The position numbers were made by a program, and so were the translations under genes. The notes under the pieces are model-generated. The model ran no database searches and was not told the DNA's origin. It was given only the letters and a program-made list of their open reading frames with translations. A stretch of DNA of 64,000 nt from an uncultured Clostridia bacterium (GTDB taxonomy: Bacteria > Bacillota > Clostridia > Oscillospirales > Butyricicoccaceae), in NCBI GenBank assembly GCA_944375715.1, contig CALWAP010000006.1, positions 1 through 64,000 on the forward strand. Direction: 5' to 3'. Below, one piece after another: positions 8,640-17,167 of the stretch. How positions within the stretch are numbered: position 1 is the stretch's first letter; every line of letters begins with the position of its first letter.

Positions 8640-9269
8640 ATGAAGGCAACCAAATTAATTTCTTTATTATTTACAGTATTAATTACTTTTACAACTACTA
8701 TTTCTCCTGTTGTCGCAAGTGAATTTGTTCCTGAAGGATTAACTGTCAGTCAAGAGTTGCTTGTGCCATTTTATGAAGAAAACTTAGATTATGAATATTC
8801 AATTTACGATAAAAACGGCACAGATATCACTTCCTCATTTTTTGAAGCAACAAAAGATTTCTATTTTAACAATGATTGGGATAGTATTAAAGAATACAAA
8901 TCGAATTATGTCAGCAGGATTGTCCAAGAACATGAAACAGTTGCAAGAAACAGCGATCTTGCTAAGACAGTTACAGAAGAACTTGTCCAGATGATGACTT
9001 GTCCAACAAGTACAGGTTATGAAATGGAAGTGTCCTGTGTTGCTCAAGGCACGATTTACTACAATCCCAATACTTTTGTGATTACACAAGCCTCAGGTCC
9101 TAGTATCCTCAGCAAAACCGCTAGTGAAGCGTTTGTAGATTATGTAAATACTATTCCTTCTAAAACCATTAATACCTACTCTGTCACTTTCAGAGTATGC
9201 TTTGATGTCATCCGATTGGGCGTTGAAGATTTTGGCAGGTTTGACCAGAGCTTTACGGTATCCCCTTAA
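8640..9269 (+). CDS. Predicted secreted protein, copy 2 of the tandem paralogous pair (unknown function)
   Basis: Not recognised. A 209-residue paralog of the preceding gene in the same order of motifs: signal peptide ('LISLLFTVLITFTTTI', cleavage probably after VVAS), 'YSIYDKNGTDIT', 'NNDWDSIKEY', 'RNSDLAKTVTEEL', 'GTIYYNPNTF'. Divergence is high, so the duplication is old or the pair was acquired as a unit. The ribosome-binding site GGATGGTGA is well placed. The gene is 64 bp downstream of copy 1 without a terminator between them, and 27 bp upstream of a membrane-protein gene with its own AAAGGAAG site, so a three-gene operon is likely. Confidence 0.8.
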   Translation: MKATKLISLLFTVLITFTTTISPVVASEFVPEGLTVSQELLVPFYEENLDYEYSIYDKNGTDITSSFFEATKDFYFNNDWDSIKEYKSNYVSRIVQEHETVARNSDLAKTVTEELVQMMTCPTSTGYEMEVSCVAQGTIYYNPNTFVITQASGPSILSKTASEAFVDYVNTIPSKTINTYSVTFRVCFDVIRLGVEDFGRFDQSFTVSP

Positions 9270-9296
9270 CACAATTTTCAGAAAGGAAGTGTTTTT

Positions 9297-10445
9297 ATGA
9301 AAAGCAGGACGGTTAAACTGATAACAGCAGCTGCCTTTCTTATCCCGGCACTTCTTTACATAGCTTCCTTCCTTATATCGGTCTATGCCGGGAGCCTGCC
9401 CATTCCCGAGGGGCCTTTTGACACCAACCGCCCGCCCCCCGAGTGGTACAGTTATCTGAAATCGCTGGAAATACAGGATATCGCCACTGTGGTTTTACAT
9501 GTATCGGAGGCGGCTGCGGCCGCCTCGGTCATGGCCCTGGGCTATATGTGCTTCAAATCGCTGATAAGCGTCAAAAGTTATGTTTTTATGCCCTTCGGCC
9601 TTGCGCTCATGTGCCTTGTTATGAGCCATATTATGGATAAAACGCAGTTTGCCGGCCGTGGCGGTGCTTATTCTTTCGGATACTTTACTGTATACCGCAC
9701 GATATCCTTTGTTTTCGCGGCCTGCATGCTGGCCCTTATTTCCACAAAAGAGCGGGGTGAGACAAAGCCCTTTTACAAAAACCCCCTTATAGGCCTTCTG
9801 GTATTGTGCATGATCCCAAGCTTAATAAAAGCGGCCCGGCTGTCCCCTTTTTCCGGCATACCCCTTTTACCCATGGTTTGGGTTATGTTGGAGATGCTAT
9901 ACCTCCGCCCCTGGCTGATGGTCTTTGCAGCGGCGGCCTTCAAGGGGTCAAAAGGGTATGCATGGGTCCCGCCCTCCCTTGTGCTGTGCGTCCTTTCCTA
10001 TCTGTCTGACCGGGCCATGTTCGGCTTTGACCTGCAAAGCAGCTATGGCCTGCAAAGCCTTATTGTACCCATTGTCCTTTGCGCCCTTGCGGTATACGCC
10101 GTTTCGGCCAAACCGTCAGAGGGCAGGGGCTTTTACAAAAGACCGCTGATATGGGTGCTTTCGGTATGTCTTCTGCTTATTCCCGACATTTTTGTCGGCG
10201 CCTGTCTGGCTTTTATGCTGTTTATCGCCGCGGTATGCCGCAAAAGCCTGCCGGCAGGGCCCGCCGCGGCTGTGGCGGCAATATGCCTCGGTTTCAGGCT
10301 GTGGCAAGACCCGGCCATGCACACCATTGTTTTGCATTACGCCGACGGCGCCTATATAAGCGAAAAAATAATCATCCTTCTGGCTTTTATCCAGATGTTC
10401 CTTTATTACCGTGAGGCTTGCAAACCCAAAAGTGCGGAGGGCTAA
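9297..10445 (+). CDS. Polytopic membrane protein, unknown family
   Basis: Not recognised. The 382 residues are mostly hydrophobic, with about ten predicted membrane segments, the first at residues 10-30 ('LITAAAFLIPALLYIASFLI'). A proline-rich extracytoplasmic stretch ('PFDTNRPPPEWY', about 42-53) follows the first segment. There are no transporter or enzyme motifs I can name. GC content returns to the core-genome level here, unlike the two genes before it. A good ribosome-binding site (AGAAAGGAAG) lies upstream. The TAA stop lies in the loop of the terminator hairpin that ends the gene. Confidence 0.75.
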   Translation: MKSRTVKLITAAAFLIPALLYIASFLISVYAGSLPIPEGPFDTNRPPPEWYSYLKSLEIQDIATVVLHVSEAAAAASVMALGYMCFKSLISVKSYVFMPFGLALMCLVMSHIMDKTQFAGRGGAYSFGYFTVYRTISFVFAACMLALISTKERGETKPFYKNPLIGLLVLCMIPSLIKAARLSPFSGIPLLPMVWVMLEMLYLRPWLMVFAAAAFKGSKGYAWVPPSLVLCVLSYLSDRAMFGFDLQSSYGLQSLIVPIVLCALAVYAVSAKPSEGRGFYKRPLIWVLSVCLLLIPDIFVGACLAFMLFIAAVCRKSLPAGPAAAVAAICLGFRLWQDPAMHTIVLHYADGAYISEKIIILLAFIQMFLYYREACKPKSAEG

Positions 10446-10460
10446 GGCCCTCCGCTTTTT
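10434..10460 (+). terminator. Terminator whose 5' arm is coding sequence
   Basis: GCGGAGGGC (10434-10442), loop TAAG, GCCCTCCGC (10447-10455), then T5. The loop contains the stop codon of the membrane-protein gene. Confidence 0.9.
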
Positions 10461-10475
10461 ACGAGGGGAGGATAT

Positions 10476-11171
10476 ATGACAGGAAAGAGGAAAATACTGA
10501 CGGCGCTGGCGTTATGCTGCGCCCTTGCATTGGGGGCCCTGCTGCTTATGCCGAAGGAAAGCCCCGAAAAGGCCGAAAAACAGGTTTATGAAAGGACCAT
10601 GACGGCGTTTTCCGAATACCCCGCCTTTTCGTCCCTTGACGAGCTGAAAGACAGCGCCTCTTTGGCGGTGCTGGGCACCTGGGAGGATTTTTCGGGGACA
10701 TACAATGTGACCCGTGACGCAAGCGACCCTTCAAAAGAAAGCGGGGAAAGTTACTCCGAGGGCAGGGAATATTCCTTTAAGGTAAAGGAGGTCCTTTACG
10801 GCAGCCTTTCGGAAAAAAGCATAGATGTCGGCATAAAGGCCTCCGACGGCTTTGATTTTGACGGCGTGGAGGTGCAGGTGCCGAGCCAATATTTTTACGA
10901 GCCGGAAATGGGCGAAACGAGGGTCCTGTTTTTGAGCTTTGACGAAAATACCGGCCTTTATTACCCCTGCGGCAGGCCTTGGGAGATAGCCGTCGGGCAA
11001 GGGGAAGAACTTAACTTCTGTATGCCCCCGCAGGCCGAACAGGCCGAGGGCCAAGCCGAAACCGCAGACGGCATATACCGCATGACCGTAAAGTACGGCA
11101 GCTCACAAAGCCCTTCCGACTTTGTTTCCTCCATGACGCTGGATGAGCTCAGGCTGGCGCTGGGGGAATAA
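10476..11171 (+). CDS. Secreted or membrane-anchored protein of unknown function
   Basis: Not recognised. The 231 residues start with an N-terminal hydrophobic segment ('ILTALALCCALALGALLLM', residues 7-25) acting as signal or anchor, followed by an acidic extracellular domain of about 200 residues. The domain has a 'FKVKEVLYGSLSEKSIDVG' stretch and 'ETRVLFLSFDENTGLYYP'; this pattern of export-linked beta-rich domain recalls small Firmicutes proteins that carry a 'VLKGD..G..I.V....G' core, but I cannot name the family. It begins just after a terminator and ends at another, so it forms a one-gene unit; the start ATG follows GAGGGGAGGA. Confidence 0.72.
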   Translation: MTGKRKILTALALCCALALGALLLMPKESPEKAEKQVYERTMTAFSEYPAFSSLDELKDSASLAVLGTWEDFSGTYNVTRDASDPSKESGESYSEGREYSFKVKEVLYGSLSEKSIDVGIKASDGFDFDGVEVQVPSQYFYEPEMGETRVLFLSFDENTGLYYPCGRPWEIAVGQGEELNFCMPPQAEQAEGQAETADGIYRMTVKYGSSQSPSDFVSSMTLDELRLALGE

Positions 11172-11180
11172 ACCGCAATA

Positions 11181-11210
11181 AAAAAGGCCGCGTTATGACG
11201 CGGCCTTTTT
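11181..11210. terminator. Bidirectional terminator between convergent genes
   Basis: GGCCGCG-ttatga-CGCGGCC with A5 before and T5 after, so it works for the plus gene ending at 11171 and for the minus gene ending at 11214. Confidence 0.85.
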
Positions 11211-11213
11211 CCA

Positions 11214-11789
11214 TTAATCTATCGGCTTGCAGACAAACCTGTCGACCTTTGTTTTCAGTATGGTTGCCGAAGGGTAGGGCCTAAGGACAACGGCGGTGTC
11301 GGCCCCGCCGCCCGAACCTGCCACGGCCATGACGCTTTCGCCCGCCCTTATGTACCCGGCGTCGCAGGCCATCGCCCCTATCTCCAGGCAGACCTTGGTG
11401 CCCCTGCCTATCATGCGCAGGGCGTGGGCCATTATCTCGGCGGGATATGCCCCGTGGAATGTGCCCGAAATGCTCCTTTCAGAGCTGCTTAAAGCATGGC
11501 CGGCCGTGCAGACATGGAAGCCCTTTTCGATAAAGGCCCGGCGCTTTTCCTCGCTGAGCCTGTTGTAAGGCTCCTGGTCGGTATAGGCCAATGTAACTAT
11601 CGTTATGTCAAGCCCCTCGGCCTCCTTCATACCCATCAGGGCCTCGGCCGTAAAGCCCGTGCTGGAGGCGGCCACCAGCTTTTTTATACCCAGCCTTTTG
11701 GCCTCGGCCACGGCCAGCCTGAGGGTCTCAAGGGTGTTGTCGGGGCCTCCCTTTTCAAAATAGGCGATGCTTTCCTTAATGGCGCTCAT
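11214..11789 (-). CDS. Stand-alone pyruvate kinase C-terminal (alpha/beta) domain protein
   Basis: A 191-residue protein built on the Rossmann-like domain that forms the C-terminal third of pyruvate kinase (PK_C), here without the catalytic barrel. Signs are 'TLETLRLAVAEAKRLGIKKLVAASSTGFTAEAL' (ligand-binding loop after the first strand), 'ITIVTLAY', and a Gly-rich 'AVAGSGGGADTAVVLRP' near the end. In clostridia such orphan proteins are common and poorly characterised; they may bind a phosphorylated or nucleotide ligand. It has its own promoter (11827-11855) and shares terminators on both sides, so it is monocistronic. Confidence 0.85.
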   Translation of the reverse strand: MSAIKESIAYFEKGGPDNTLETLRLAVAEAKRLGIKKLVAASSTGFTAEALMGMKEAEGLDITIVTLAYTDQEPYNRLSEEKRRAFIEKGFHVCTAGHALSSSERSISGTFHGAYPAEIMAHALRMIGRGTKVCLEIGAMACDAGYIRAGESVMAVAGSGGGADTAVVLRPYPSATILKTKVDRFVCKPID

Positions 11790-11826
11790 ATCTTTTGCTC
11801 CTTTCGGTTAGTTTTGGCTTACCTTG

Positions 11827-11855
11827 ATTTTACCATGAATCCCGATTTTTTGCAA
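11827..11855 (-). promoter_or_regulatory. Promoter of the PK_C-domain gene
   Basis: Minus strand: -35 TTGCAA (11850-11855), 17 bp, -10 TAAAAT (11827-11832), with ATGG just before the -10 (extended -10). Confidence 0.75.
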
Positions 11856-11856
11856 C

Positions 11857-11889
11857 AAAAAGGCGCGGCATAAAGCCGCGCCTTTTTTT
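11857..11889 (-). terminator. aspS terminator
   Basis: AGGCGCGGC / GCCGCGCCT arms flanked by A and T runs on both sides; it overlaps the aspS stop codon on the minus strand and can act in both directions. Confidence 0.85.
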
Positions 11890-13678
11890 ATTTATCCTTT
11901 TTGAGGTCGAGCTTTATTGAAAGGTCCCTAAGCTGCTTTTCATCAACGGGGGAGGGGCAGTCCATCATCAGGTCGGAGGCGTTCTGCACCTTGGGGAAGG
12001 CGATGACGTCCCTTATATTCTCGGTGCCGGCCAGCCACATGACAAGCCTGTCAAGGCCGTAGGCCAGGCCGCCGTGAGGGGGCGCGCCGTACTTGAAGGC
12101 GGTCAGAAGGTGGCCGAAGCGCTCTTCGGTGTCCTCTTTGGTAAAGCCCAAAGCCGAGAACATCTTCTGCTGGATATCGCTTTGATGTATCCTTATGGAG
12201 CCGCCGCCCAGCTCGGTGCCGTTCAAGACGATATCATAGGCCTTGGCGCGCATGTCCTGGGGCCTTGTTTCAAACAGGGGGATATCCTCGTCCTTAGGCG
12301 CCGTGAAGGGGTGGTGCTTGGCGTAAAGCCTGGTGTTGCCATCGTCGTCCTCGCCGTACTCGAAAAGCGGGAAGTCGACAACCCACAAAAACTTGAAGGT
12401 ATTTTCGGGGATAATGCCCATCTTTTTGGCCACATGGCACCGCAGCGCGCCCAGGGCGTTCTGGGCAAGCTCCCGCTCGCCGTCGGCTACGCACAGAATG
12501 AGGTCGCCGTTTTCGGCTCCCACGGCCGATTTTATCTCCTCAAGCTTTCCTTCCTTAAGGAACTTTGCAAAGCTGGAGGTCATCGCCCCGTCGGAAGCCA
12601 GCTTGACCCATGCAAGGCCCTTGGCCTTATAGGTCTTGACATACTCGCCCAGGGCGTCTATCTCTTTCCTTGAAAGGCTGCCGCCCTTTTTGACGCATAT
12701 AGCCGTAACAATGCCGCTTTGTACAGCGCCTTCAAAGACCGAAAACCCGCAGTCCTTTGCAATGCCGGTTATGTCGTGCAGCTCCATTTCAAAGCGGGTG
12801 TCGGGCTTGTCGGAGCCGTAACGGTCCATGGCCTCCTTATAGCTCATGCGGGGGATGGGCAGGGGGACATCCACCCCTATGGTATCCTTAAAGACCTTCT
12901 GCAAAAAGCCCTCGTTTACCTCAATGACATCATCTATGTCGGCAAAGGACATTTCCAGGTCTATCTGGGTGAACTCGGGCTGGCGGTCATAGCGCAGGTC
13001 CTCGTCCCTGAAGCAGCGGGCAATCTGGAAATAGCGGTCAAAGCCGGATATCATCAGAAGCTGCTTGTACTGCTGGGGCGACTGAGGCAGGGCATAAAAC
13101 TCGCCGGGATGGACCCTGGAGGGCACAAGGTAGTCCCTGGCGCCTTCGGGGGTGGATTTGGTAAGCACGGGGGTCTCTATTTCCAAAAAGCCCTGGGAAT
13201 CAAAATAATTGCGGGCTATCTGGGTGGTCTTGTGCCTTAAGGCCAGGGCCTTCTGCAAAGAGGGCCTGCGCAGGTCGAGATAGCGGTATTTGAGCCTTAA
13301 GGCGTCGTTTACCGAAACATCGTCCAGAATCTCAAAGGGCGTCGTTTCCGAAGGGGTGAAGATCTTTACGCTTTCGGCCAATATCTCGACCCTGCCCGTG
13401 GGGATCTTGTCGTTTATCGAGGAGCGCTGCCTGACGGTGCCGGTGATGGACGCCGTATACTCGCTTCTGAGCTTTAAAGCCTCTTCAAAAAGCCCGCCGT
13501 TTACCGTCTGGTCAAAAACACACTGAGCAATGCCCTCCCTGTCGCGCATGTCGACAAAAATAAGGCCGCCCAGGTCCCTGGCCCTGGCTACCCAGCCGCA
13601 GACCGTGACCTTTTTGCCTATATCTTCTTCTCTTATGGAGCCGCAGTAAACCCTGCCGCCCTTAAAAGGACTGTTCAT
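11888..13678 (-). CDS. aspS: Aspartyl-tRNA synthetase
   Basis: Class II aminoacyl-tRNA synthetase that charges tRNA-Asp. The 596 residues are the full bacterial length: N-terminal OB-fold anticodon-binding domain ('VTVCGWVARARDLGGLIFVDMRDREG', about 24-50), class II motif 1 ('IETPVLTKSTPEGARDYLVPS'), motif 2 ('FRDEDLRYDRQPEFTQIDLEMS'), the GAD insertion (about 300-420), and motif 3 ('GGLAYGLDRLVMWLAG'). No T-box leader is evident in the 116 bp between mgsA and the start; that gap holds a GC-rich hairpin following mgsA. The usual hisS neighbour is absent. Confidence 0.98.
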   Translation of the reverse strand: MNSPFKGGRVYCGSIREEDIGKKVTVCGWVARARDLGGLIFVDMRDREGIAQCVFDQTVNGGLFEEALKLRSEYTASITGTVRQRSSINDKIPTGRVEILAESVKIFTPSETTPFEILDDVSVNDALRLKYRYLDLRRPSLQKALALRHKTTQIARNYFDSQGFLEIETPVLTKSTPEGARDYLVPSRVHPGEFYALPQSPQQYKQLLMISGFDRYFQIARCFRDEDLRYDRQPEFTQIDLEMSFADIDDVIEVNEGFLQKVFKDTIGVDVPLPIPRMSYKEAMDRYGSDKPDTRFEMELHDITGIAKDCGFSVFEGAVQSGIVTAICVKKGGSLSRKEIDALGEYVKTYKAKGLAWVKLASDGAMTSSFAKFLKEGKLEEIKSAVGAENGDLILCVADGERELAQNALGALRCHVAKKMGIIPENTFKFLWVVDFPLFEYGEDDDGNTRLYAKHHPFTAPKDEDIPLFETRPQDMRAKAYDIVLNGTELGGGSIRIHQSDIQQKMFSALGFTKEDTEERFGHLLTAFKYGAPPHGGLAYGLDRLVMWLAGTENIRDVIAFPKVQNASDLMMDCPSPVDEKQLRDLSIKLDLKKDK

Positions 13679-13794
13679 ACATTCACCTCGTTTTATAATC
13701 CGGACCGCAAACCAAAACCGCGCGGCGGGAGAGCAAAAGCCCGCCCGCCGTTCTTTTCCATATATCTTTTCCGTTTTCGGGGACGACCCTGCTT

Positions 13795-14196
13795 TTACTG
13801 CGGATTTACGATCTCACGCCAGGCAAGGTCGCCCCTGGCCAGCCCCTGGATAAGCACCTCGGCAGTGGCCACATTGGTGGCGATGGGGATGCTGTTCTTG
13901 TCGCAGTTGCGGACCAGGTCGTTCAATGTCGTCTCGCTATCATATTTTACCATAGGATCCCTGAAAAGCAAGACCAAATCGATCTGGTTGTAAACCACCC
14001 TGGCCGATATCTGCTCCTCGCCGCCCGTCGCCCCGGGCATGAGGCAGTCTATCTTGAGCCCCGTGGCGTCGGCTATCATCTTTCCCGTAGTCGCCGTAGC
14101 GCAGAGGTTATGTTTGGCCAGGACTCCGCAGTAGGCGATGCAAAATTGGATCATGAGTTCTTTTTTGCTGTCTTGTGCCACGATGGCAATATTCAT
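13795..14196 (-). CDS. mgsA: Methylglyoxal synthase
   Basis: Converts dihydroxyacetone phosphate to methylglyoxal plus phosphate, an overflow bypass of glycolysis. The 133 residues contain the phosphate-binding and catalytic region 'TATTGKMI' and 'GATGGEEQI', with the essential Asp in 'LVLLFRDPM'. The start is placed at ATG 14196 because a GGGGGAAACCGGA stretch gives a ribosome site there and the family starts at 'MNIAIVAQD'. Position downstream of minD and the mre genes is the standard clostridial arrangement, though rodA, which usually lies between, is missing. Confidence 0.96.
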   Translation of the reverse strand: MNIAIVAQDSKKELMIQFCIAYCGVLAKHNLCATATTGKMIADATGLKIDCLMPGATGGEEQISARVVYNQIDLVLLFRDPMVKYDSETTLNDLVRNCDKNSIPIATNVATAEVLIQGLARGDLAWREIVNPQ

Positions 14197-14253
14197 TTCC
14201 GGTTTCCCCCTTTTTTGTATTTGCCGCAAGCGGCATGATAAGTAAACAGGACT

Positions 14254-15015
14254 TTACCTTCTGAGCTTGACACCGCTTAAAAGCCGCACCCTCGCGCCCC
14301 TGAGCCTTCTGGCTATGTTGGCATAGGCTACCCTGGCATAACCGTGGGAAAAGAGCACCAGCACCCTTCCCAGGTTGCCGCAGGCGATGACATCTTTATC
14401 CTCGGGTATGACGCCCAGAAGGGAAAGGTTGGAAGCGTCCATGGCGGCGTCAATGTCGACCGAGTCGCCCGAGTTTATCATACCGGCGCGCACACGGTTG
14501 ACGGCTATTTTGATGTTTTCAAGGCCTCCTTCGGCCATCTGCGCCCCTATCTTCTGTGCTCCCCTTAAAGAGGTATGGTCAGGTGTCGATATGACCACGG
14601 CCATGTCGCTTTGCAGAGCAAAGTTCATTATTTCTCCGCCGAAGCCAGCGGGGCAATCGATGAGTACATAGGTGAAATGCTCCCTGGCCCTTTTTAAAAG
14701 GGAGCCTATCTCATCAAAGGTAAAGCCAAGCCCGTCTTTTATCGAAACGGGCGATGTCAAAACACGGAGGTTCTTGACTATGGGATGTTTTACGGCTGCT
14801 TCCTTTAAAGAGCACCTTTTCCTTATGACATCGCCGTAGGAAAAAAGCAGGCTGTCGCTCATGCCCAAAACGATGTCAAGACTGCGTATGCCGCAGTCGG
14901 CGTCGATAAGCAGCACCTTTTCACCCAAAGCACACAGGGCGACGGCCACCCCGGCGCAGAAAGATGTCTTTCCCGTGCCGCCTTTTCCCGACACGACCGA
15001 TATGACCTGTCCCAC
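14254..15015 (-). CDS. minD: MinD/ParA-type septum-site ATPase
   Basis: Membrane-associating P-loop ATPase that positions the division site. It starts at GTG 15015 behind an ideal GGAGGAG site and has the deviant Walker A 'SGKGGTGKTS' at residues 9-18, switch region 'LIDADCGIRSLDIVLG' and 'VLIDCPAGFG'. The 253-residue protein ends with a basic-hydrophobic helix ('YANIARRLRGARVRLLSG') in place of the usual membrane-targeting sequence. Neither minC nor minE is adjacent, unlike the common mreBCD-PBP2-minCDE-rodA order. A promoter at 15047-15075 lets it be transcribed apart from the mre genes. FlhG-type roles are less likely in this context. Confidence 0.9.
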   Translation of the reverse strand: MGQVISVVSGKGGTGKTSFCAGVAVALCALGEKVLLIDADCGIRSLDIVLGMSDSLLFSYGDVIRKRCSLKEAAVKHPIVKNLRVLTSPVSIKDGLGFTFDEIGSLLKRAREHFTYVLIDCPAGFGGEIMNFALQSDMAVVISTPDHTSLRGAQKIGAQMAEGGLENIKIAVNRVRAGMINSGDSVDIDAAMDASNLSLLGVIPEDKDVIACGNLGRVLVLFSHGYARVAYANIARRLRGARVRLLSGVKLRR

Positions 15016-15046
15016 AAAGCTCCTCCTAACATTCGATACCAATTCT

Positions 15047-15075
15047 ATTATATAATAAGCTATCACTATGCACAA
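15047..15075 (-). promoter_or_regulatory. minD promoter
   Basis: Minus strand: -35 TTGTGC (15070-15075), 17 bp, -10 TATAAT (15047-15052). An AT-only hairpin (about 15078-15103, GATATT/AATATC arms plus T tract) just upstream may weakly terminate the PBP2 transcript. Confidence 0.65.
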
Positions 15076-15127
15076 GAAAAAAATATCAAAAAGATATTTT
15101 TTATATAATGTCACCCATAAAAAAGGC

Positions 15128-17167
15128 TCAGTTTTGTAACCCGTCTTCCTCCTGATCGTTAAGCCCGAAATACTCGTCATAAATGGCCACCGCTACGGGG
15201 GCGACGCTGCCGCCTGAGCCGGCATACTCGCCTATTACGCAGACGGCTATTTCAGGCTCGTCATAGGGCGCGAAGGAAACAAAGACGCCGTGGGCCGAGC
15301 GGTTTGAAGATGTCTGGGCCGAACCCGTTTTGCCGCCGACGGCTATGGGGTAATTTCTGAAGACCGATGAAGCCGTACCGTCGTCGGTGACGACGCCCCT
15401 CATTCCTTCCTTTATGGCGTCGACGGTCGACTGCGAAAGCTCTATCGTATCCAGCACCTCGGGTTCGGTTTCCTCCAAAAGCTCGGTATTGCTGTAATCC
15501 ATGACCTTTTTAAGAAGATGGGGACGGTATCTTGTGCCGCCGTTTACCAGCGTGGCTATATAATTGGCCAGCTGCAATGGGGTGAACTGATGGGCCGATT
15601 GGCCGATAGCAGCCTGGAGCACCAGCCCGCCTTCCCAATCTTCAACGGTGTCGGGCGAGGCCACCTGTCCCGGCTTCTCTCCCGCCAGCTCTATGCCCGC
15701 CTTCTGGCCCAGGCCGAAAGCATGGGCGTAATCGACCAGCGTGTCTATTCCCATTATCCTGCCGACCTCATAAAAGAAATAATTGCAGGAGTATTTTATG
15801 GCGTCGCTGACATTGATCCTGCCGTGGGTCCTGCCGGTATCCTTGTAAAGCCAGCATCTGGGCTGGTAATCGTCGTAATAGGTATAACGTCCCAGGTCGG
15901 TTATCATGGTGTCGGGGGTTATGATCTCGGTTTCCAGCGCCGCGGCCGCCGTCACCATTTTGAAAGTGGAGCCGGGGGGGTAAAGGCCCTGGATGGCCCT
16001 GTTGTAAAGGGGCGAAAGCTCATTGTCCCGAAGGCTCGCGTAATCCTCTTTATATGTGGCAAGGCTGTATGTGGGGTAGCTGGCCATGGCCAGGATCTCG
16101 CCATTTCTGACATCTATCACAACCACGGCGCCGCCTTCGGCATCTGCCCCCTGCCTTGATGAAGATGACTGACCCCTTGCCCTGATACTTTCTATCGTTT
16201 CGGCCAGGGCCTTTTCAGCCGTTTCCTGAATGTCCAGGTCTATCGTCAGATAGCAGTTATCGCCCGGCTGGGGCTCCTGTGATACATATTTCTCGGTGGC
16301 CCCGCCATTTATATCCATGACGACCGTCTGCTTTCCGTCAATGCCTCTTAAATATTTTTCCAGGGTCTTTTCCATGCCGTCCTTGCCCAAAATGGCGTTA
16401 ATGCCGTATCCCTGATCTTTAAGCTCGGCATACTCGTCGGCATATATTATATCGACCCTGCCCAGGATATGGGCGGCGCTTTCGGTCTCGTATTTTCTTG
16501 TGCTCTCGCCCTCGATAAAAACCCCGGGCAGCTCAAGATAAAGCTGGGTTATGTGGCCGACCGTGTCTATATCGGCCCCCGAGGCCAATGTAAAGGGGGC
16601 ATAGGCCGAAAACTGCCTTATCTCCATTTCGTACCTGACCCCGGCTATCAGCCTCTGGCTGCCGCCGGGCAGGGAAGTGTCGATATCATAACGCCCGACA
16701 AACCAGGAAAGGAGCTCGGAGGCCTCCGGCAGGCTTTCAAAATCACTTTTTTTAAGGACAAACTCCTCCATCTGGTCATAATCGCCGTCACCCTCACCCA
16801 GGGTATACTCAAAAGGATAGCTTAAGCTTATGGGCAGACTGTCGTAATGAGAAACCCCTCCCTCGGTCAGTATGGCGCAGGTATCCAGGATCACATCATT
16901 CTGCTTTTCCCTGTCCCAGGAAAAATAATCGAACTTGACGGCATAGCTCAATTCATTCGATACCATAGCCTGTCCGTTCCTGTCGAGTATCTCGCCGCGG
17001 GAAGCCGTTATCGTATACCTGACCGAAGTCTGTCTGGCGGCAGTTTCCCTGTATTCATCGCCCTTGGCCAGCTGAAGATAGACCAGCCTTAGGCACAGCA
17101 CCGACGCTATAAGGGCCATTGCCGCCGACAAGGCCGTTGTTCTTATCAAAATCTGTTTTTTGCTCAT
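15128..17167 (-). CDS. mrdA: Penicillin-binding protein 2 (elongasome D,D-transpeptidase)
   Basis: Class B PBP that cross-links side-wall peptidoglycan with RodA. The 679-residue protein has an N-terminal cytoplasmic stub and membrane anchor (residues 8-32), the PBP dimer region (about 55-290), and a transpeptidase domain with the three active-site motifs S400-T-F-K, S460-C-N and K613-T-G. The start is ATG 17167, which overlaps the mreD stop (TAATG), indicating translational coupling. The operon order is maf-mreC-mreD-mrdA. The tail ('EYFGLNDQEEDGLQN') is short. An upstream in-frame extension to 17410 exists but is the mreD gene region. Confidence 0.96.
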   Translation of the reverse strand: MSKKQILIRTTALSAAMALIASVLCLRLVYLQLAKGDEYRETAARQTSVRYTITASRGEILDRNGQAMVSNELSYAVKFDYFSWDREKQNDVILDTCAILTEGGVSHYDSLPISLSYPFEYTLGEGDGDYDQMEEFVLKKSDFESLPEASELLSWFVGRYDIDTSLPGGSQRLIAGVRYEMEIRQFSAYAPFTLASGADIDTVGHITQLYLELPGVFIEGESTRKYETESAAHILGRVDIIYADEYAELKDQGYGINAILGKDGMEKTLEKYLRGIDGKQTVVMDINGGATEKYVSQEPQPGDNCYLTIDLDIQETAEKALAETIESIRARGQSSSSRQGADAEGGAVVVIDVRNGEILAMASYPTYSLATYKEDYASLRDNELSPLYNRAIQGLYPPGSTFKMVTAAAALETEIITPDTMITDLGRYTYYDDYQPRCWLYKDTGRTHGRINVSDAIKYSCNYFFYEVGRIMGIDTLVDYAHAFGLGQKAGIELAGEKPGQVASPDTVEDWEGGLVLQAAIGQSAHQFTPLQLANYIATLVNGGTRYRPHLLKKVMDYSNTELLEETEPEVLDTIELSQSTVDAIKEGMRGVVTDDGTASSVFRNYPIAVGGKTGSAQTSSNRSAHGVFVSFAPYDEPEIAVCVIGEYAGSGGSVAPVAVAIYDEYFGLNDQEEDGLQN

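Noticed and set aside
13679-13794. T-box leader before aspS
   Set aside because: The gap is only 116 bp and lacks a T-box sequence; its GC-rich hairpin is better read as the mgsA end.
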